This document shows positions 11,260 to 23,970 of a DNA stretch of 64,000 nucleotides, one piece after another. Each line of letters begins with the position of its first letter. Position 1 is the first letter of the stretch. This DNA is from Thermomucor indicae-seudaticae (taxonomy: Eukaryota > Mucoromycota > Mucoromycetes > Mucorales > Lichtheimiaceae). Location: positions 31,284-95,283 of the forward strand of contig JSYX01000053.1 of NCBI GenBank assembly GCA_000787465.1, given 5' to 3'. Below the pieces are notes generated by a model. That model did no database searches and had not been told where the DNA came from. It saw only the letters and a program-made list of their open reading frames with translations. A program made the translations under genes and the position numbers.

Positions 11260-12782
11260 TCAGGCTTCCGGGACAATACGAGGGGAATCAATAGGTTGGT
11301 ATCCTGCTTGCTGCGGGTAAATAGCCCAGTGGGACCGCACAACTTCCTCCTGACTGCGACCTTTCGTTTCTGGAAGGATATAATACGCTGTGACACACAT
11401 GGCAATCAACACGATTCCAAACAGATAGAACACCGAGTTGGAGCCGATCATGTCTCGCAAACCCAAGAAGCCGGCTGACACGACAAAGTTGGACACCATG
11501 TTGGAGGCCAGGCCCACCGATCCCGCGCTCGATACCGCCTGTGTTTCGACCAGCTCCGGAATCATGAGGAACGGAATCGGGCCCAAGCCAACTGCAAATG
11601 CTGCGACAAAGCCGACGATCGCCCAAGCCGAGACCATCTCGTGACCCGAAGTGTCAATGCTCCAACCCAGCAGCAAGCTCATCACAGCCATCAAGCTTGC
11701 CGATACCAAAAACAGCGTGCGTCGACCCGCACGGTCCATCAGGTAGGCCGACACGCACGTCATGATCAGGTTCACGTACGAGATCAGGACCGTGATCCTA
11801 TCCGAAGAGTCTGGGAACACGACAGACATGATGGACGTCGAGTAGAATATCACCGCGTTAATGCCAGAGAACTGCTGTGTGAGCTGAAGCAGAAGGATGA
11901 TACAGAGCGGGCGGCGATACTGCGGTGACTTTAGGAAGCTTATCACGTTGACTGCTGCTGGTTTGGGCCGAGCGGCTGCGCCCTCCTCCTGGTGCTGCTG
12001 CTGTTCGCTGCGCCATTCGTCCACTTCCTCTTCGACCGATTCTCCTCCTCCTCTTAAGCGGCGCAACGCCGCCTTGGCCTGCGCAACCGAGCCGCCCGAA
12101 GCCAGATAGTATTTTGGCGACTCGACGCAAAACGGGAGCAGCACGCCTTGCGCCGCAGCGAGCACGATGCCGAGCGCGAGAATGAAACGCCACGCCGCCA
12201 GAGTGGACCACGCCATGCCGACTGTCTGGGCAATCAAGATGCCAACGACGATCGCGAGCTGATTGAGTGTGCCAAAGAATCCACGCGTGGATTTCGGTAC
12301 GCATTCGGCAATGTACGCAGGGACGACGACGGTGACGACGCCGCTGCCGAGGCCGGCGACAAAGCGGCCTGCCATCATGCTGGTGATGCTTGTGGCGACG
12401 GTCAGGATCAGGGAACCTGTGCCCATGAGCGCGGTGGAGGCGAGCAAGGCGCGGCGGCGTCCGAAGCGGTCGCTCAGGTAGGATGCGGCGAGCGCGCCCG
12501 GCAAGCCACCGGCAAGCAGCATGGCGACGACGAGCGAGTACTGGGCGTCGGTCATGCGTATGCAGTCCGGCACATGACCCGCGGGGATGCTGTCTTTCGT
12601 TTGGCATTTTGAGATGACGGCCTGGGGCGTGTTCAGCTCGCCATTGTGGTAGCCGTATTGGATGGCGGCCTAAATAGACAAACTTAATGATGTAGCGCGC
12701 GAATGCTAATACTCAATGCTACCAAGAGGATGGTGAAAATGACAAAGAGGAGATACGGCGTGAGGCGACTTGAAGACGCCAT
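11260..12782 (-). CDS. MFS sugar porter, GLUT-like facilitative glucose transporter
   Basis: A plasma-membrane or vacuolar hexose transporter of the sugar porter family, about 489 residues with 12 predicted membrane helices. A short first exon (MASSSRLTPYLLFVIFTILL) is spliced to AAIQYGYHNGELNTPQAV, which matches the helix 1 pattern of animal-type GLUT proteins rather than yeast Hxt proteins. Signatures are SDRFGRRRALL (loop 2-3), VESPKYYL before the central loop, QQFSGINAVIFYST in helix 7, DRAGRRTLF (loop 8-9) and LPETKGRSQEEV after helix 12. The central loop has a Gln/Glu-rich insert. Substrate specificity cannot be read from sequence. Confidence 0.9.
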
Positions 12783-12852
12783 GGTTTTTCTTTTTTTTTG
12801 ACAAACAATAAGCTGAAGACGAAAAAACAAAGAGATTTGTCCGTACGTCAGA

Positions 12853-14573
12853 TTATACAAAATTGTGGTACATGTGTGGGTGGTGAGCCAGTTTCTGGCG
12901 CTGCTTCATGGCCAGCGTGATGGCAACCATTGGATCGCCTCCGGCTTCAGCCAAGTAGTGCTCGAGTAGGCGAGGGTCGAGTTGCGGGAGGACGCTGCAG
13001 AGTTCCTTGAGTGCACGGTTTTCTGGCGGCTGAGGAGGAGGAGGAGGAGGAGGGCGGTGGGTCTTGCGTGCAGAAAAGGATGACGAGAAGGAAAAGGTGG
13101 ATGCGATGGAGGAAACGGGCGAAGAGTGGCCGGATGAGGACGTGCTTTTGGTTTTCCAGGACGGTAGCAGACGAAGCGAAGTGGTTGAGGGCTGCTTGTA
13201 GAAATGCTGATCAGATTCTTCTTCGTCTTGCTCGGGTCGTGGCGGCTTTTGAGAGGATGACTTTCTTTTTTTCTTCTTGGCCGCATCTTCTGGTGAGACT
13301 TTGGGACGCGTCGAGCGTGATAAAGACAAGCGGCTCAGTGAGGCTGCCAGGAAGGATCGGCTGAGTGAGGGTTTGGGCGTCGTGTTGGCGAGGTGGGTTG
13401 AGGATTGGGATGCTTTTCGCAGAAAGAGGCTGATGGAGCCGCTCAAAGACGAGTTCATGCGCGGAAAACCTGAGCGTGGCGGCGGTTCAGGTGAGAAGTC
13501 AGCTGGTCTTGGTGGCGGCTTGTAGCCTGGGTGGGGGAGATGTTATCAAACGGGTACACACGGTTTCTCTTTTGTTTACTTGCCTTCGGTCATGGGACCA
13601 GGGAGACCTTTGGATTTCATGCGTTTGACCCAGGCACTGAGTCCGGTGTCTGCCTTGAAGCATTGTCTGCAAGTGCGGTCGTAAAAAGCGAGTCGTTCGT
13701 ACGTGTCCGGTACCCGCATCATCGCAGCATAAGAACGCACGCGAAACTTGACGTTTTCTCGCTTTTCGCCTGCGTGACCGAAAAGTGCGTGTTTCCTTGA
13801 GCTTTTGGATGATCTCCTGCTTGCGGAAGAAGGGCGCCGGCGCATCGAAGACGGCGTCCTGGATTTGGGTGTGGTTTTTGCAGAAGCATAGGGTGAGACC
13901 ATGGCTGAGCCGATGGAGTGAGCAAAAGTGGTTGATCCAGCACGATCGTTCAGCGATTTATGGTGGTGGTGATCCTCCTCCTGTCGCTCCTCGTCAATTA
14001 TCACCTCCTGGCGACAGCAACGGGTGGTTGCGGTCTCCTTAACCATTTGCATGTCTGCAAACCTGTCCACAAGCGACGACAAGTCGTTGGAAAACCGGAT
14101 GCTGACTTGGTCAAGGCTCGTGCATGTTGTCGCGGCTGACTTGCTGTTGGTGTACTCGACGAGTGTTTTCTCGCCGGCCCTTCTTCTCGCGTCGTCGTCT
14201 TCTTCTTCGACGGCTGTTTTTTCATCCGTCAAATCTGGACATGCCAGGCTGTTGTTGTTGTTGTCGTCAGGAGGAGCACGGGTCATGCTTGTGATATGAT
14301 CTTGGATCATGTCCTCCAGCGCCGCAGACGATTCGGAACTCAGACCTTTTGTTTGCGTTATGTGACTCTGATGCTCAGACAGTAGCCAAATCCATCAGCC
14401 TACCTTGTGTGTCGAATTCGTCAATGGCTGACTGCAGATCACGTATCTGGGAATAGACATCTAGAGGTTATCAGTCATTAATGTACTCCTTGCAAGTTGG
14501 CTGCGACAAGGAGATTATTGTCTGCGCGGGAAAAATCCCCCCATCTTGTAGTTCACGAACCTTTTGAGTCCAT
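12853..14573 (-). CDS. hypothetical Ser-rich disordered protein with CUE/UBA-like C-terminus
   Basis: Four exons. A tiny first exon (MDSK) joins DVYSQIRDLQSAIDEFDTQ, then the long 13584-14330 exon, then the C-terminal exon ending at 12853. The N-terminal half is acidic and Asn/His-rich. A basic Ser/Arg block (SSMRRRPSSASRRSSKSSRK) precedes a Cys-containing stretch (AFYDRTCRQCFKADTGLSAW). The C-terminal half is Ser-rich with a run of nine prolines, then NRALKELCSVLPQLDPRLLE and GGDPMVAITLAMKQRQ, which has the three-helix spacing of CUE/UBA ubiquitin-binding domains. The intron at 13527-13583 appears to use a GC donor. Function unknown; a ubiquitin-linked role is inference. Confidence 0.65.
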
Positions 14574-15089
14574 GAGTCCTGCCCTGTTCACAATAAAAGA
14601 GAGAGAGAGGGAGAAATAAGCAAGATGCCAGGCACGGATGGAGATATTTAAGCCAGTTGCTATCTCAACAAACATTAAGTCGAATATTCCCGATTGAGAA
14701 ATGTATATTTCATCACTTGTAAAGTTAGTCTTCGCAGCAGTTGGGCAAATGTCCGCCTGTTTAAAAGCATACGGCAGCTGTAAGACCACCAGTATTTATC
14801 CGTCGTGTAGTTATAATGACTGTCAATTGCGAAAGGAATTAAACCACGCTGTTCAAATGTGTCCATCCATTCATTTATTATTACATGATCTTTCGATAGT
14901 CATTTCTTGTAGAGGGCATTGGCATTTGGTATTTTACAGCAACCAACGCACGTCAATTGGCTTGACTGCCACTCAACTTGATGCGTCTTAAATCGCTTTC
15001 CTTTACCTGGTGTCACTGCTGACTTTAATTCGTGGCTCAAGCAACGAGGAAAAAAAGTTTTGAATTTTTGCTTTTGTGTTCGTGAGATA
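14574..15089. other. intergenic, shared divergent promoter region
   Basis: About 0.5 kb between the Ser-rich protein gene and NOG2, which point away from each other. AT-rich with a short GA run near 14600. No supported gene or RNA seen. Confidence 0.5.
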
Positions 15090-17269
15090 ATGGGTCAATA
15101 CAAGAAGGAGAAGGCACGGGTGGCGCGAGCCAAGGAAGGCGGCGACGATCGAGCGACGAATGTTCGAGTGAAAGGCGAAAACTTTTACCGCGATGCCAAG
15201 AAGCTGCGCTACATTAACATGCTGAAAGGCGGCAAGGCGGTCCGTGATAGCAAGGGCAAGATCATTAAGGCCGCCGAATTCCAGAGCTCTGAAGCAAAGA
15301 CAGCTCGTATTGCACCGAATCGGAAATGGTTCGGTAAGCAAAAGATTAGTGCCGATGAGGCAGCATCGTTCGCTCATTACTCCATTCAGGTAACACTCGA
15401 GTGATTGGGCAAAAAGCACTGGAGGATTTCCGTGCCTCTCTGGGAGCCAAGGTGCACGACCCGTATCAAGTGCTGCTGAAGCAGAACAAGCTGCCAATGT
15501 CTCTGCTGCAGGATCCGGAGAAGCAGGGCCGAATGCATATCTTGGAGACAGAATCGTTTGCGAGCACGTTTGGCAGTAAAGCGCAGCGAAAGCGACCCAA
15601 GCTCAATATCGGGTCCATGGAAGAATTGATGAGTCGTGTTGACGATGAGCAAGGTAAGCCCAAAAATGATGATATGACAATAGACGCTAAGTGGCCATCG
15701 TGCAGAGAAATACAAGGCTGAAAACGACCGCAGCTTATTAGCCAACAAAGAGACGGAATTCACCGATGAGGCGCGTGCATGGTACCTGCATGCGGGTCAA
15801 TCGAAACGGATCTGGAACGAACTGTACAAGGTGATTGACTCGTCCGATGTGCTGATCCACGTTCTGGATGCGCGCGATCCGCTCGGTACGCGTTGCCGCA
15901 AAGTTGAAGAGTATCTCCGCAAAGAAAAACCGCACAAACATCTCATCTTTGTGCTCAACAAGTGCGACCTGATTCCTACGTGGGCCACAGTAAGTGTCGG
16001 TGATGATCGTTTCAGTCTTGACCCATTGCTCAACTTGACATGACAGGCCAAATGGGTGGCTATTCTTTCGCACGAGCGTCCGACACTGGCTTTCCACGCG
16101 AGCATCAACAACTCTTTCGGCAAAGGCTCGCTTATTCAGCTGTTACGGCAGTTTTCAGCACTTCACAGCGACAAGAAACAGATCCAAGTCGGGTTCATTG
16201 GATATCCAAACACGGGCAAGTCTTCGATCATCAACACCCTGAAAGCAAAAAAGGTGTGCAATGTGGCACCTATTCCTGGCGAAACCAAAGTGTGGCAATA
16301 CATTACACTGATGAAGCGTATATACCTGATCGACTGCCCCGGTGTGGTACCGCCCAATCCTGAAGACAGCGAAACAGACATTATATTAAAGGGATCGGTA
16401 ATTATCATGAGAGGCGGCGGTGTGATCATGGTCCGGCGCTCACCTGTTTATAGGTCCGAGTAGAGCACCTTCCCAACCCTGAAGATACGATTCCCACCAT
16501 CTTACAGCGTGTGCGGAAAGAGTATATTGCACGGACGTACGAGATTAAAGACTGGAATGATCCGATCGACTTTTTGGAAAAGCTAGCAAAGAAAACGGGC
16601 AAACTGCTGAAGAAGGGAGAGCCTGACTTACACAACGTGTCGGTGATGGTGTTGAATGATTGGCTTCGAGGCCGGATACCGTACTATACACCGCCACCCG
16701 AGGCACCCAAGGCCAACAACAATGAAGTGCCGGAAGAAGAGCGTAAGGTCAAGGTTGAACAGATCTTTAAGAACATCAACGTGTCTGCCAACTACATGGA
16801 AGATGACCTGAAGAAGGAAGAGGTTCCGGAGCCGAAAGGAGAGGAGGAAGAGAAGCAGGAGGAGGATGTCAAAGTCACGGATTGGGATGACGTACTTGAG
16901 AACGTGGTTGGCGAAGAGGGACCTGTTGTCAAAGCTCCAGTTATTGAAGGAGAAGAAGACGAAGACGAAGAGCAGCCTGGTGATAACGACGAGGAGCAAC
17001 AAGTCGACAGTGAGCTTGAAATGAGTGATATGGGCGAGGAGTATGTCGGCAGCGGAAACGAAGAAGAAGAGGAGGAAGAACGGCCAGCCAAGAGACGGAA
17101 AGAGCAATCAGCAGACGAGTCGGCGCCGAAAAAGAAAAAGAAGATTGGCGTTCATTATTATGAAACTGCGAATGTCAAGAACCGCAATAGAAACAAGGCG
17201 AAACCAGATGAAACTGCAAAGAAGGTCCTGAACAGTCGTTTGAAGGGATCAGTACGGCGACGGCATTAG
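15090..17269 (+). CDS. NOG2: nucleolar GTPase NOG2 (GNL2 family)
   Basis: NOG2 is a circularly permuted GTPase that acts in late nuclear maturation of the 60S subunit. The start [15 protein letters not shown] followed by [20 protein letters not shown] is the family N-terminus. G motifs occur in permuted order: NKCD (G4, about 15958), GYPNTGKSS (G1, about 16200) and DCPGV (G3, about 16333). [15 protein letters not shown] is restored by an intron running from just after WF (about 15333) to 15390. Other introns are near 15655, 15990 and 16400. The C-terminal third is very acidic and ends in a Lys/Arg-rich tail ([20 protein letters not shown]), as in fungal Nog2. It converges on the mitochondrial release-factor gene. 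Confidence 0.95.
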
Positions 17270-17351
17270 CATTTTGTGTAATAATATCATTTACATCTTT
17301 AGTATTAACCAAGAAACGTTCATCTTCTGTCTTGTTTCATGAATGGTTTGT

Positions 17352-17895
17352 TCACTGTGTGGATGAAGATTGCCCAGGCTCTGGCTCAGACTCTGGCTCA
17401 GACTCGGAGGTGTCCTCTCGCTGCTTCTTTGCGGCACCATACTTTTTCCTTGCTCTTCGTGCTCTGCGTGCTTTTGCTTTAGCCACCTTGGCAGCTTTCT
17501 GTGCGTTTTTGCTGAGTTTGCCGTTGATGAGATCGTCCAGCTTTTCCTTCAACAATTTGCGTGCGATTCCTCTGTTCTGTTCCAATGATCGAGTTTGTTG
17601 ACACTAGTCATGTGTAAGCCAAAGAGAATAATCCTTTAGGCGGGGGGGGGGCAATGAACAGACGAACCTGGACGCGAATGCCCGTTGGAATGTGGCGTAA
17701 ATCGACGCAATTGACACGCTTGTTAATGGCCTGACCACCTGGGCCTGATCCTTTGATAAACTTTTCTTCCAAGTCCTTTTCGTCCAAGACAATCTTTTGC
17801 CGCTCAGGCTTCTTTTTATTATTATCGGTTGTCAGTAACCTGACCGATCGCGTACCCAAGACCAGCGCATTGCGAAAACGAAGTAAAAATGACAT
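17352..17895 (-). CDS. mitochondrial class I release-factor-like GGQ protein (MTRFR/Rso55 type)
   Basis: The first exon encodes a mitochondrial-targeting-like N-terminus ([20 protein letters not shown]) and then the peptidyl-tRNA hydrolysis loop with the GGQ motif ([20 protein letters not shown]). A short intron separates TGIRVQ from [20 protein letters not shown], matching the family order. The C-terminus is strongly basic ([20 protein letters not shown]), as in MTRFR/C12orf65, whose tail binds the ribosome, and ends with a Ser/Glu/Pro repeat. Codon-recognition domains are absent, so rescue of stalled mitoribosomes rather than normal termination is expected. It overlaps no neighbour and lies 58 bp from MetRS. 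Confidence 0.85.
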
Positions 17896-17953
17896 TTGAA
17901 GCGAGCGGGCGGGAAAAAAAAAGAAAAGAGAAACGTTTATTATTGATCTCTCT

Positions 17954-20909
17954 CTAATTGCTGCCGGAGCTGCCATACTTGGCTTTCCAGACTTCTTCCA
18001 TTTTTTCATCAATCTTTGTAAAGAGGTATGCGGCACCGTTGAGCTTGTGGCCCGGCAGGATGTCGCACGAGAACTGGTCCGGCACGAGGCGCAGGGGCGC
18101 ATTGATTTGGCGCGCGATGCTTTCGGACGTGGCGGGCATGTAGGGGTAGATCAGTGCAGACAGGAGATAGATGAGGTTGGCCGCGATGTAGATGACGGCG
18201 TCGCATTTGGCGCGGTGCTCGGTAAAGAGGGTGTTGCTGACGTTGGAGTCCTGGAGGTACTGGTTGCCTCGTGCGGAAACGGCCATCGCCAGCGACAGAC
18301 CCAGACGAAGCTTGACGTTCTCCAGGGCGTCAACGTACTGCGACAGCAGGCCGTTGACGTCCTTAATCAGCGTCGTCTCGGCTTCACCGGACACGTCGGC
18401 GGCGGGGATCACGCCGTCGTATTTGGCCATGATGAACTTGATGGTCCGGTTCACAAAGTTGCCGAGGTTGTTCAGGAGCTCGCTGTTGTTCTTGGTGATG
18501 AATTCGTTCCATGTAAACATCGCGTCGCTGGTTTCGGGGCGTGACGAGAGCAGGTAGTAGCGCCATACAGAGGCGGGAATGCCGGTTTCTTCGGCGTTGG
18601 TGCCGAAGACACCAATGTTGCGAGACTTGGAGAATTTGCCACCCTCGTAGTTGAGATACTCTGTGTGCAATCGTCAATCCTGGCTGCCTGAATCGCATAC
18701 AAGCCATTGAATTTTTTTTTACCTGTTGTGCTGATGTGATGGACCATGGTCCAGTCCTCCTTGGTGGCAATCTGGGTACCAGGAAAGATCACAGAATGGA
18801 ACGGCACATTGTCTTTGCCCATAAACTGGTACAGCTTCACATTTTTTGGGTTCTTCCACCACTTTTCCCATTCGTCGGTATAGTTGGCAGTGATGCTCGG
18901 GTAACCAATAGGAGCATCAAACCAGACGTAGAACACCTTGTTCTCGTAACCCTTCAACGGCACAGGTGTACCCCATTTCAGGTCACGCGTAATGCAGCGA
19001 GGCTTGAGACCTTCCTTCAACCAAGACTGGGTAATGTGGATACCATTGCTTGACCACTTGCCTATCCAACCCATTCCCCTTTCAACATATGATTTCGATC
19101 TACTGGGCCCTGCATTCTAGACGCAACATACCTTCCGACCAGACTCTGTCGTTGAACTTTTCAATTTCAGGCTGAAGACGGTCCAAGTCCAGGAACAGGT
19201 GTTTTGACTCCTTGGTAACCGGGCTGTTGCCATCGAGCTTGCAGCGAGGATTCACCAGCTCCGTTGCGTTTAGTAAGCGACCGCAGGCGTCACACTGGTC
19301 ACCACGAGCATCCTGTCATGTCATATCGGGCGTATGAGGACAAAAAAAAAGGTGACTTAAAGAGCTTCTAATCAAATACCTCGTACTTGCATGATGGGCA
19401 AGTGCCTTCGACATAGCGGTCAGCGAGGAATCTGATATCAAGTCGACAAGTAAGAAGGATGGGTAGTCCGCCTTTTTTTTGGCAAAGTCGATTTACCTTT
19501 GGCAAGCTTCGCAAAAGAGTTGGGTCATTGTGTGTTCGCTCGTGAAGCCGTTTGCATGGACCTTGTTAAAGATATCCTGGGCAATGGCCGTTTGCTGTGG
19601 GGTTGTTGTGCGGCCGAAATGATCAAAGGACAGTTCGAACCAGTTGTAGACGCTTCGGTGGATCGCATTGTACTTGTCACACAATTCCTGGCAGGAGACG
19701 CCCTCTTCCAAAGCTTTTGTTTCGGTGGCAGTGCCGTATTCGTCCGTACCGCAGATTAAAAGTGTGTTATAGCCACGTGCGCGACAATATCTATCCGTCG
19801 ACTACATTATCAGAGAGAGACTGACTGACTGACTGACTGGTTGAGGGGCTGTATATCTGTCTATCTCACCTGGCAAAGCAATCAGCACTCAGCGTAGAGC
19901 CAATAATGTTGCCCAGATGGGGAATATTGTTGACATACGGTAAGGCGGATGTGATCAAGATGTTGCGTTCGTTGTCTTTGGGTAAGCTATGTCCGCCAGG
20001 CATGAGTTTGAATTGTTCGCTCATAATAATAGCTGGCATACGTACATTTTGGCACCGTCTCGCTTTGGCAAGAAGACCGAGCTGTTCAGTTTCTGGGTGT
20101 CCGGGTTCAGCTCCAAGACGACGTTTGGCTTTGCGCCTGGTCCCTTTTTATCAGTGCCTGTTGCCTGCTTCTTCTTTGCTGCTTTGGAGAGCTATTGAAC
20201 AGCGCGAGGCTTGAGCAAAATAATAGAGTCGAGCGACAGATAAAGCGAAAGACGTACATAGTTGTCTATGATTTCCAGGGCGCTGGGAACGACAGGGTTC
20301 TTGGACACGGTCTTGAACCAGGACGCCAGGGCCGGGTGCTTTTGTTCTAGGTCTGTAGACTCGGCAAGAGTATCATGCAGAGTGCCGAGGTAGATTACGT
20401 CGGCTACATTGAGTTTATCGCCCTTGTGTGGCGCGCGTCAGCACAGCATGGTTTTTTTTTTCGCGTTTCGAGTGGAGACAAGGGACGTACGTTTGAAAAC
20501 ACTTTAGGACCGTAGTGTGAGAGGACAGCGTCTGCGATGGCCAGTGCTTCGGCTGACTTTTTCTGCTGCAGCAGGTGGGCGATGGACGATTCCTCCTTTT
20601 CGATCGCGCAAGACTGGAAAAGTGCATTTTCCGAGGCGTCAAAAGCCAACGCGTCAAGAAGGTACCTTTGAATGACGCAAGTAAGCAACGAGGACACACT
20701 GTTTTTTTCATGTGTCCTTTCTACCTTGAAGCGGCATTGGCGTCCGTCAAAAGGTAGTCATTGTCAAGTTTCAAGGCGACGACATCGCCAGCGGAATGGT
20801 CGAATTGGGCGCCAGCCACAAGAGCGGCGAGGACGAGCTTCAAGGCGCTAAAGTACGGCTTCGTCTGTGGCGATAACTTTTGCAGCAAGATCTTTTTGGG
20901 CGCTGGCAT
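17954..20909 (-). CDS. MES1: methionyl-tRNA synthetase, cytoplasmic
   Basis: Charges initiator and elongator tRNA-Met with methionine. The N-terminal part (about the first 190 residues, [16 protein letters not shown] onward) is GST-like, as in yeast Mes1, where it binds Arc1. The catalytic core has the HIGH-type signature as PHLGN, zinc-knuckle cysteines ([18 protein letters not shown]), [12 protein letters not shown] and the KMSKS equivalent GGKFSKSRN. The anticodon-binding helices follow, and the protein ends [10 protein letters not shown] with no added C-terminal domain. About nine introns were inferred, one splitting HHISTT from [10 protein letters not shown] (about 18660-18722). A dense antisense frame over 18047-18544 is a shadow of this gene. 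Confidence 0.95.
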
Positions 20910-21346
20910 GGGTGTCCAAGGAGGGGCGTGTCGAAAGGGCCCGTTCCTGCTCTGATCTCCAAGGAATTCATTGGTCCGCCACTGGGTTTAAGCCACTGAC
21001 GCCCTTGGCACCATGAGTCATCGTCCCTTGTTTGCCGGAATAGGCGTGTTGTATTTCCTCAACAATGGCTTTGACATGATAGAAATTTATTGTGAAAGAC
21101 TGGAATGCATAGTCTGTTAACTTGTTCAAACATAAAATGGAAACATGTTTTTCGTACGGCAACAGACTTTTAAACGCAAATCGCTACTGTGGATAACCCA
21201 TCCAGAGTGTGTGGCTCGATCAATGAATTTATTCATCGGCATTGAACACAGCCAGTGTAGGACCACTCCTCACGAGTAGATAGTCGTGCATTCGAGCTTA
21301 TCAAGCAACTATGTCCAAGGTCGAATGGGTAAAAACTTTATATGGA
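20910..21346. other. intergenic
   Basis: Holds the MES1 promoter and the NDUFA2 3' flank. Nothing else is supported. Confidence 0.5.
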
Positions 21347-21745
21347 TTATGATTTGACCAATTGCTCTAGAGTCTTTTCAATTTCTTGAGCCGAAGCATT
21401 CTGCAACACGACCTTGCGTTCGACGCCCTTGTCTGTGCCAAGCCGCGCGATTAGTTTCTGTTCTCTCTTTAATGCACAAGAAAAACATTACCGAAACGAG
21501 CAAAAACGCGAGCCTCAACGCCACTTGCTTCACGGATGAGAATGGGCAATTCGGGATTGGCCTTTTTGATGGCAGTGTAGTTTTGGACAATGAATTCTCT
21601 GGGAGATTACGGTTAAACACATTGCTCGTAGGTCACCCGAACAGGAGGCGCATTACCTTAAACCAGCGCTCGCTGGCGAGGTCTGGCAGAAATGGACACG
21701 AAGTTCTTTGAGGCTCTTGCTCAATTGCGACTTTAAGACGGACAT
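21347..21745 (-). CDS. NDUFA2: NADH:ubiquinone oxidoreductase subunit B8 (NDUFA2)
   Basis: A small accessory subunit of mitochondrial complex I with a thioredoxin-like fold (L51/S25/CI-B8 domain). Three exons read MSVLKSQLSKSLKELRVHFC QTSPASAGLR, then EFIVQNYTAIKKANPELPIL IREASGVEARVFARFG, and a last exon containing GTDKGVERKVVLQNASAQEI and ending EKTLEQLVKS. This order and the phrase PILIREASGVEARVFARFG are diagnostic of the family. No single uninterrupted frame shows the whole protein. Presence of complex I fits an aerobic filamentous fungus and excludes fermentative yeasts that lost it. Length is about 95 residues, normal for the family. Confidence 0.9.
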
Positions 21746-23894
21746 GACGAGTGTTTACGAATTGGGGGTTACTGCTTGTTTGGGATGCCAAAAGGACGGG
21801 TCGGTGTCCATGACTGGGAGATTGTCGTCCAATCAGATTGCGCGGCTCTGGCTTTTTCGCTGGTGAATGAAATGAGGACAGTCGATTTACAGGTTTTGTA
21901 TCCAGACGAGAAGCGCAAGGCTCGTTAGAGACGCGCGGTTAAGACGATAGCAGCCCTGCTGCTGATATATGAGAGCCCTCGACTGTTTTGGCCAATTTGC
22001 TTAGAACGTAATCGTAGATTGACACAGTTTAGAAGGCCAGGTTGAGACAGCTGTCTTGCATTAAGTCATACGGTATATGAAAATGGCATCTCGATTACCA
22101 TGGCGGATGGCCAAAGCATTGTGTCTCGTGACAAAAAAGTCTCACGGCCGCCGACTTTCCAATTCTTGATTCTGATTGAAAGAGAAAAGGCTTGCAATGG
22201 TTTTTCGAATGACCGCAGCTGCCCCGCTCAGGGCATAATGAAAGTTGTATATTGATATATACCTCCTTATATCATGTCTCATATTACGTCTCATGGTCAG
22301 GTAAATGATTTGCACGACGTGGTGTCCCAAACAAAGCTGTTTCCCTTCATTGTCTTCTTTACGTTTCCTTTTCTTCTGTTGCACGGGCAAGACCCCCCAT
22401 TACGTCGTTCGTGTTCCATTTTCGGGTTTCAAGCTGTTGCCATGTGGGTATCAAACTCAGCGCTGCATCGGAGTTCATTCTTGTCACACATTGTGCGCAA
22501 TCGCACAGCAGCTTTAAGGAAAACGTCTGTGTGTTGTGTGTGTGAGAGTGAGCGAGTGAGAGGTTGACCCCGTCAGGGGGTGGTTTCCTTGGCTGAAAAG
22601 AGTGCAGTGCGAAAGATGTTTCCCTCATATAATATCGCGATAAGGGGAGATATTTTATACGTCGGCAGCGAGTAACGATGAGCCTCCCCCCCCCGTTGAA
22701 TAGGATTTCTGCAGCAAGTGGGATTGCCTGTGCGCGACACCGTTTTCTTGTGCAATCGTTGCCTTGGCCACTTCTAAATAGAGTAAAAAGGTTTATGCAG
22801 TGGGATGGCCGACCTTATGACGCCAGGGCAGAGTGCTCTCCCCCTTTTCCAAGACAGCTTAAATGCAGTTCAATGTCGTACAAGATCATAAAGTTACACA
22901 GACATCATCGGCAACCGAAAAAAAGAAGATCCACCACAGCACTGGGTCGATCGCTATTAGGCCCCATGGCAACCTCCCCCCGACCCCACCCCACCTTCCC
23001 AATCGAATGCCTGAACAGGTTCGTTGGCAAGATGCGGTCGATGTGTATTGTCTAAAAAAAGGAGGAGGAGGACGGGTATTTGCTGCAATGACATTATGTC
23101 CGGGTTAATTGCAGCAAGTGGGTTGATTATTTTAGTGGCTCGTGCCCTGCTTTCCGATAGGTACACGCCTGATTGGTTTACCTGCCTAATTGGATCCGCT
23201 TGTCAGACCTGTTGCAGCTGACGTTTTTGAAACATGGAAGATGCAATTCCCACCCGAGTCGTCGTGCGACAGGGCACCGTAGTAAATGCACGCAATTAAA
23301 ATTAAGCTGGGAAACGTGGCCTTTTCGACTTGACGAACGATGTCGAAAGAAGAAGTGAATGAAGAAGAGGTGGCCTGCGCCTCCGAGTCCGGCCAAGGAC
23401 GGGCTTGTTACCCCAAACTTTTACGGTGTCCATATCGAGTCTCATTGGTTGCTTAGATTCGTTTTGAAACAGATTGCATTCATGTGAACGGACAGTTGTG
23501 GATTGATTGTTTTAATCAGTGAGAGATACATCCCCCCTATCTCGGTAAAGAACACCTCACCCTCCCCCCTGTGTGCGTCGGCTTGAGACTGCAAGCCAGG
23601 GTTAGGATTCGGGAGGGCGGGGGGCTCCTCAAGGAGAACTTGCGATGAAAGCAGGAGCAAAAGACTAAAACAGGCACATAGAATATGTAGGAATACAAGG
23701 GAAGGGGGATGAGCAACAAAAGGGCAGAAGAGAGTGTAGGGGGAGAGTCCATCTTGGGGGGGATTGCCTAAATTCTGACAAGCAGTGTCTAAAAGTGTTT
23801 GTGCCACCTGCTTCGCCAACTTTAAAAAAAACGATCACTCTCTATTTTACCAGCTCGTGGATTTTGAGGCCCCCCTTCCTTTTGAATTCGCGCT
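21746..23894. other. long non-coding interval upstream of the C2H2 gene
   Basis: About 2.1 kb with only short overlapping frames. It contains homopolymer and GT/GA-rich runs (for example near 22535-22560 and 23570-23640). No tRNA, transposon or spliced gene could be supported. It may be a large promoter region for the C2H2 gene. Confidence 0.4.
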
Positions 23895-23902
23895 TATATA
23901 AA
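23895..23902 (+). promoter_or_regulatory. TATA box of the C2H2 zinc finger gene
   Basis: TATATAAA lies 69 bp upstream of the ATG at 23971, in an otherwise mixed sequence. Position and sequence fit a core promoter with a short 5' leader. Confidence 0.55.
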
Positions 23903-23970
23903 CGGAACGACCATCATTGTCTTGGTCACCACCCAAAAAAAAGACAGCTTCTTTTCCCTTCTTTATTTCC

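Noticed and set aside
11858..12607. 249-codon minus-strand frame
   Set aside because: Arg/His-rich shadow of the sugar transporter in another frame.
23442..23819. 125-codon minus-strand frame
   Set aside because: Pro/Leu-rich reading of a biased promoter sequence; no domain.
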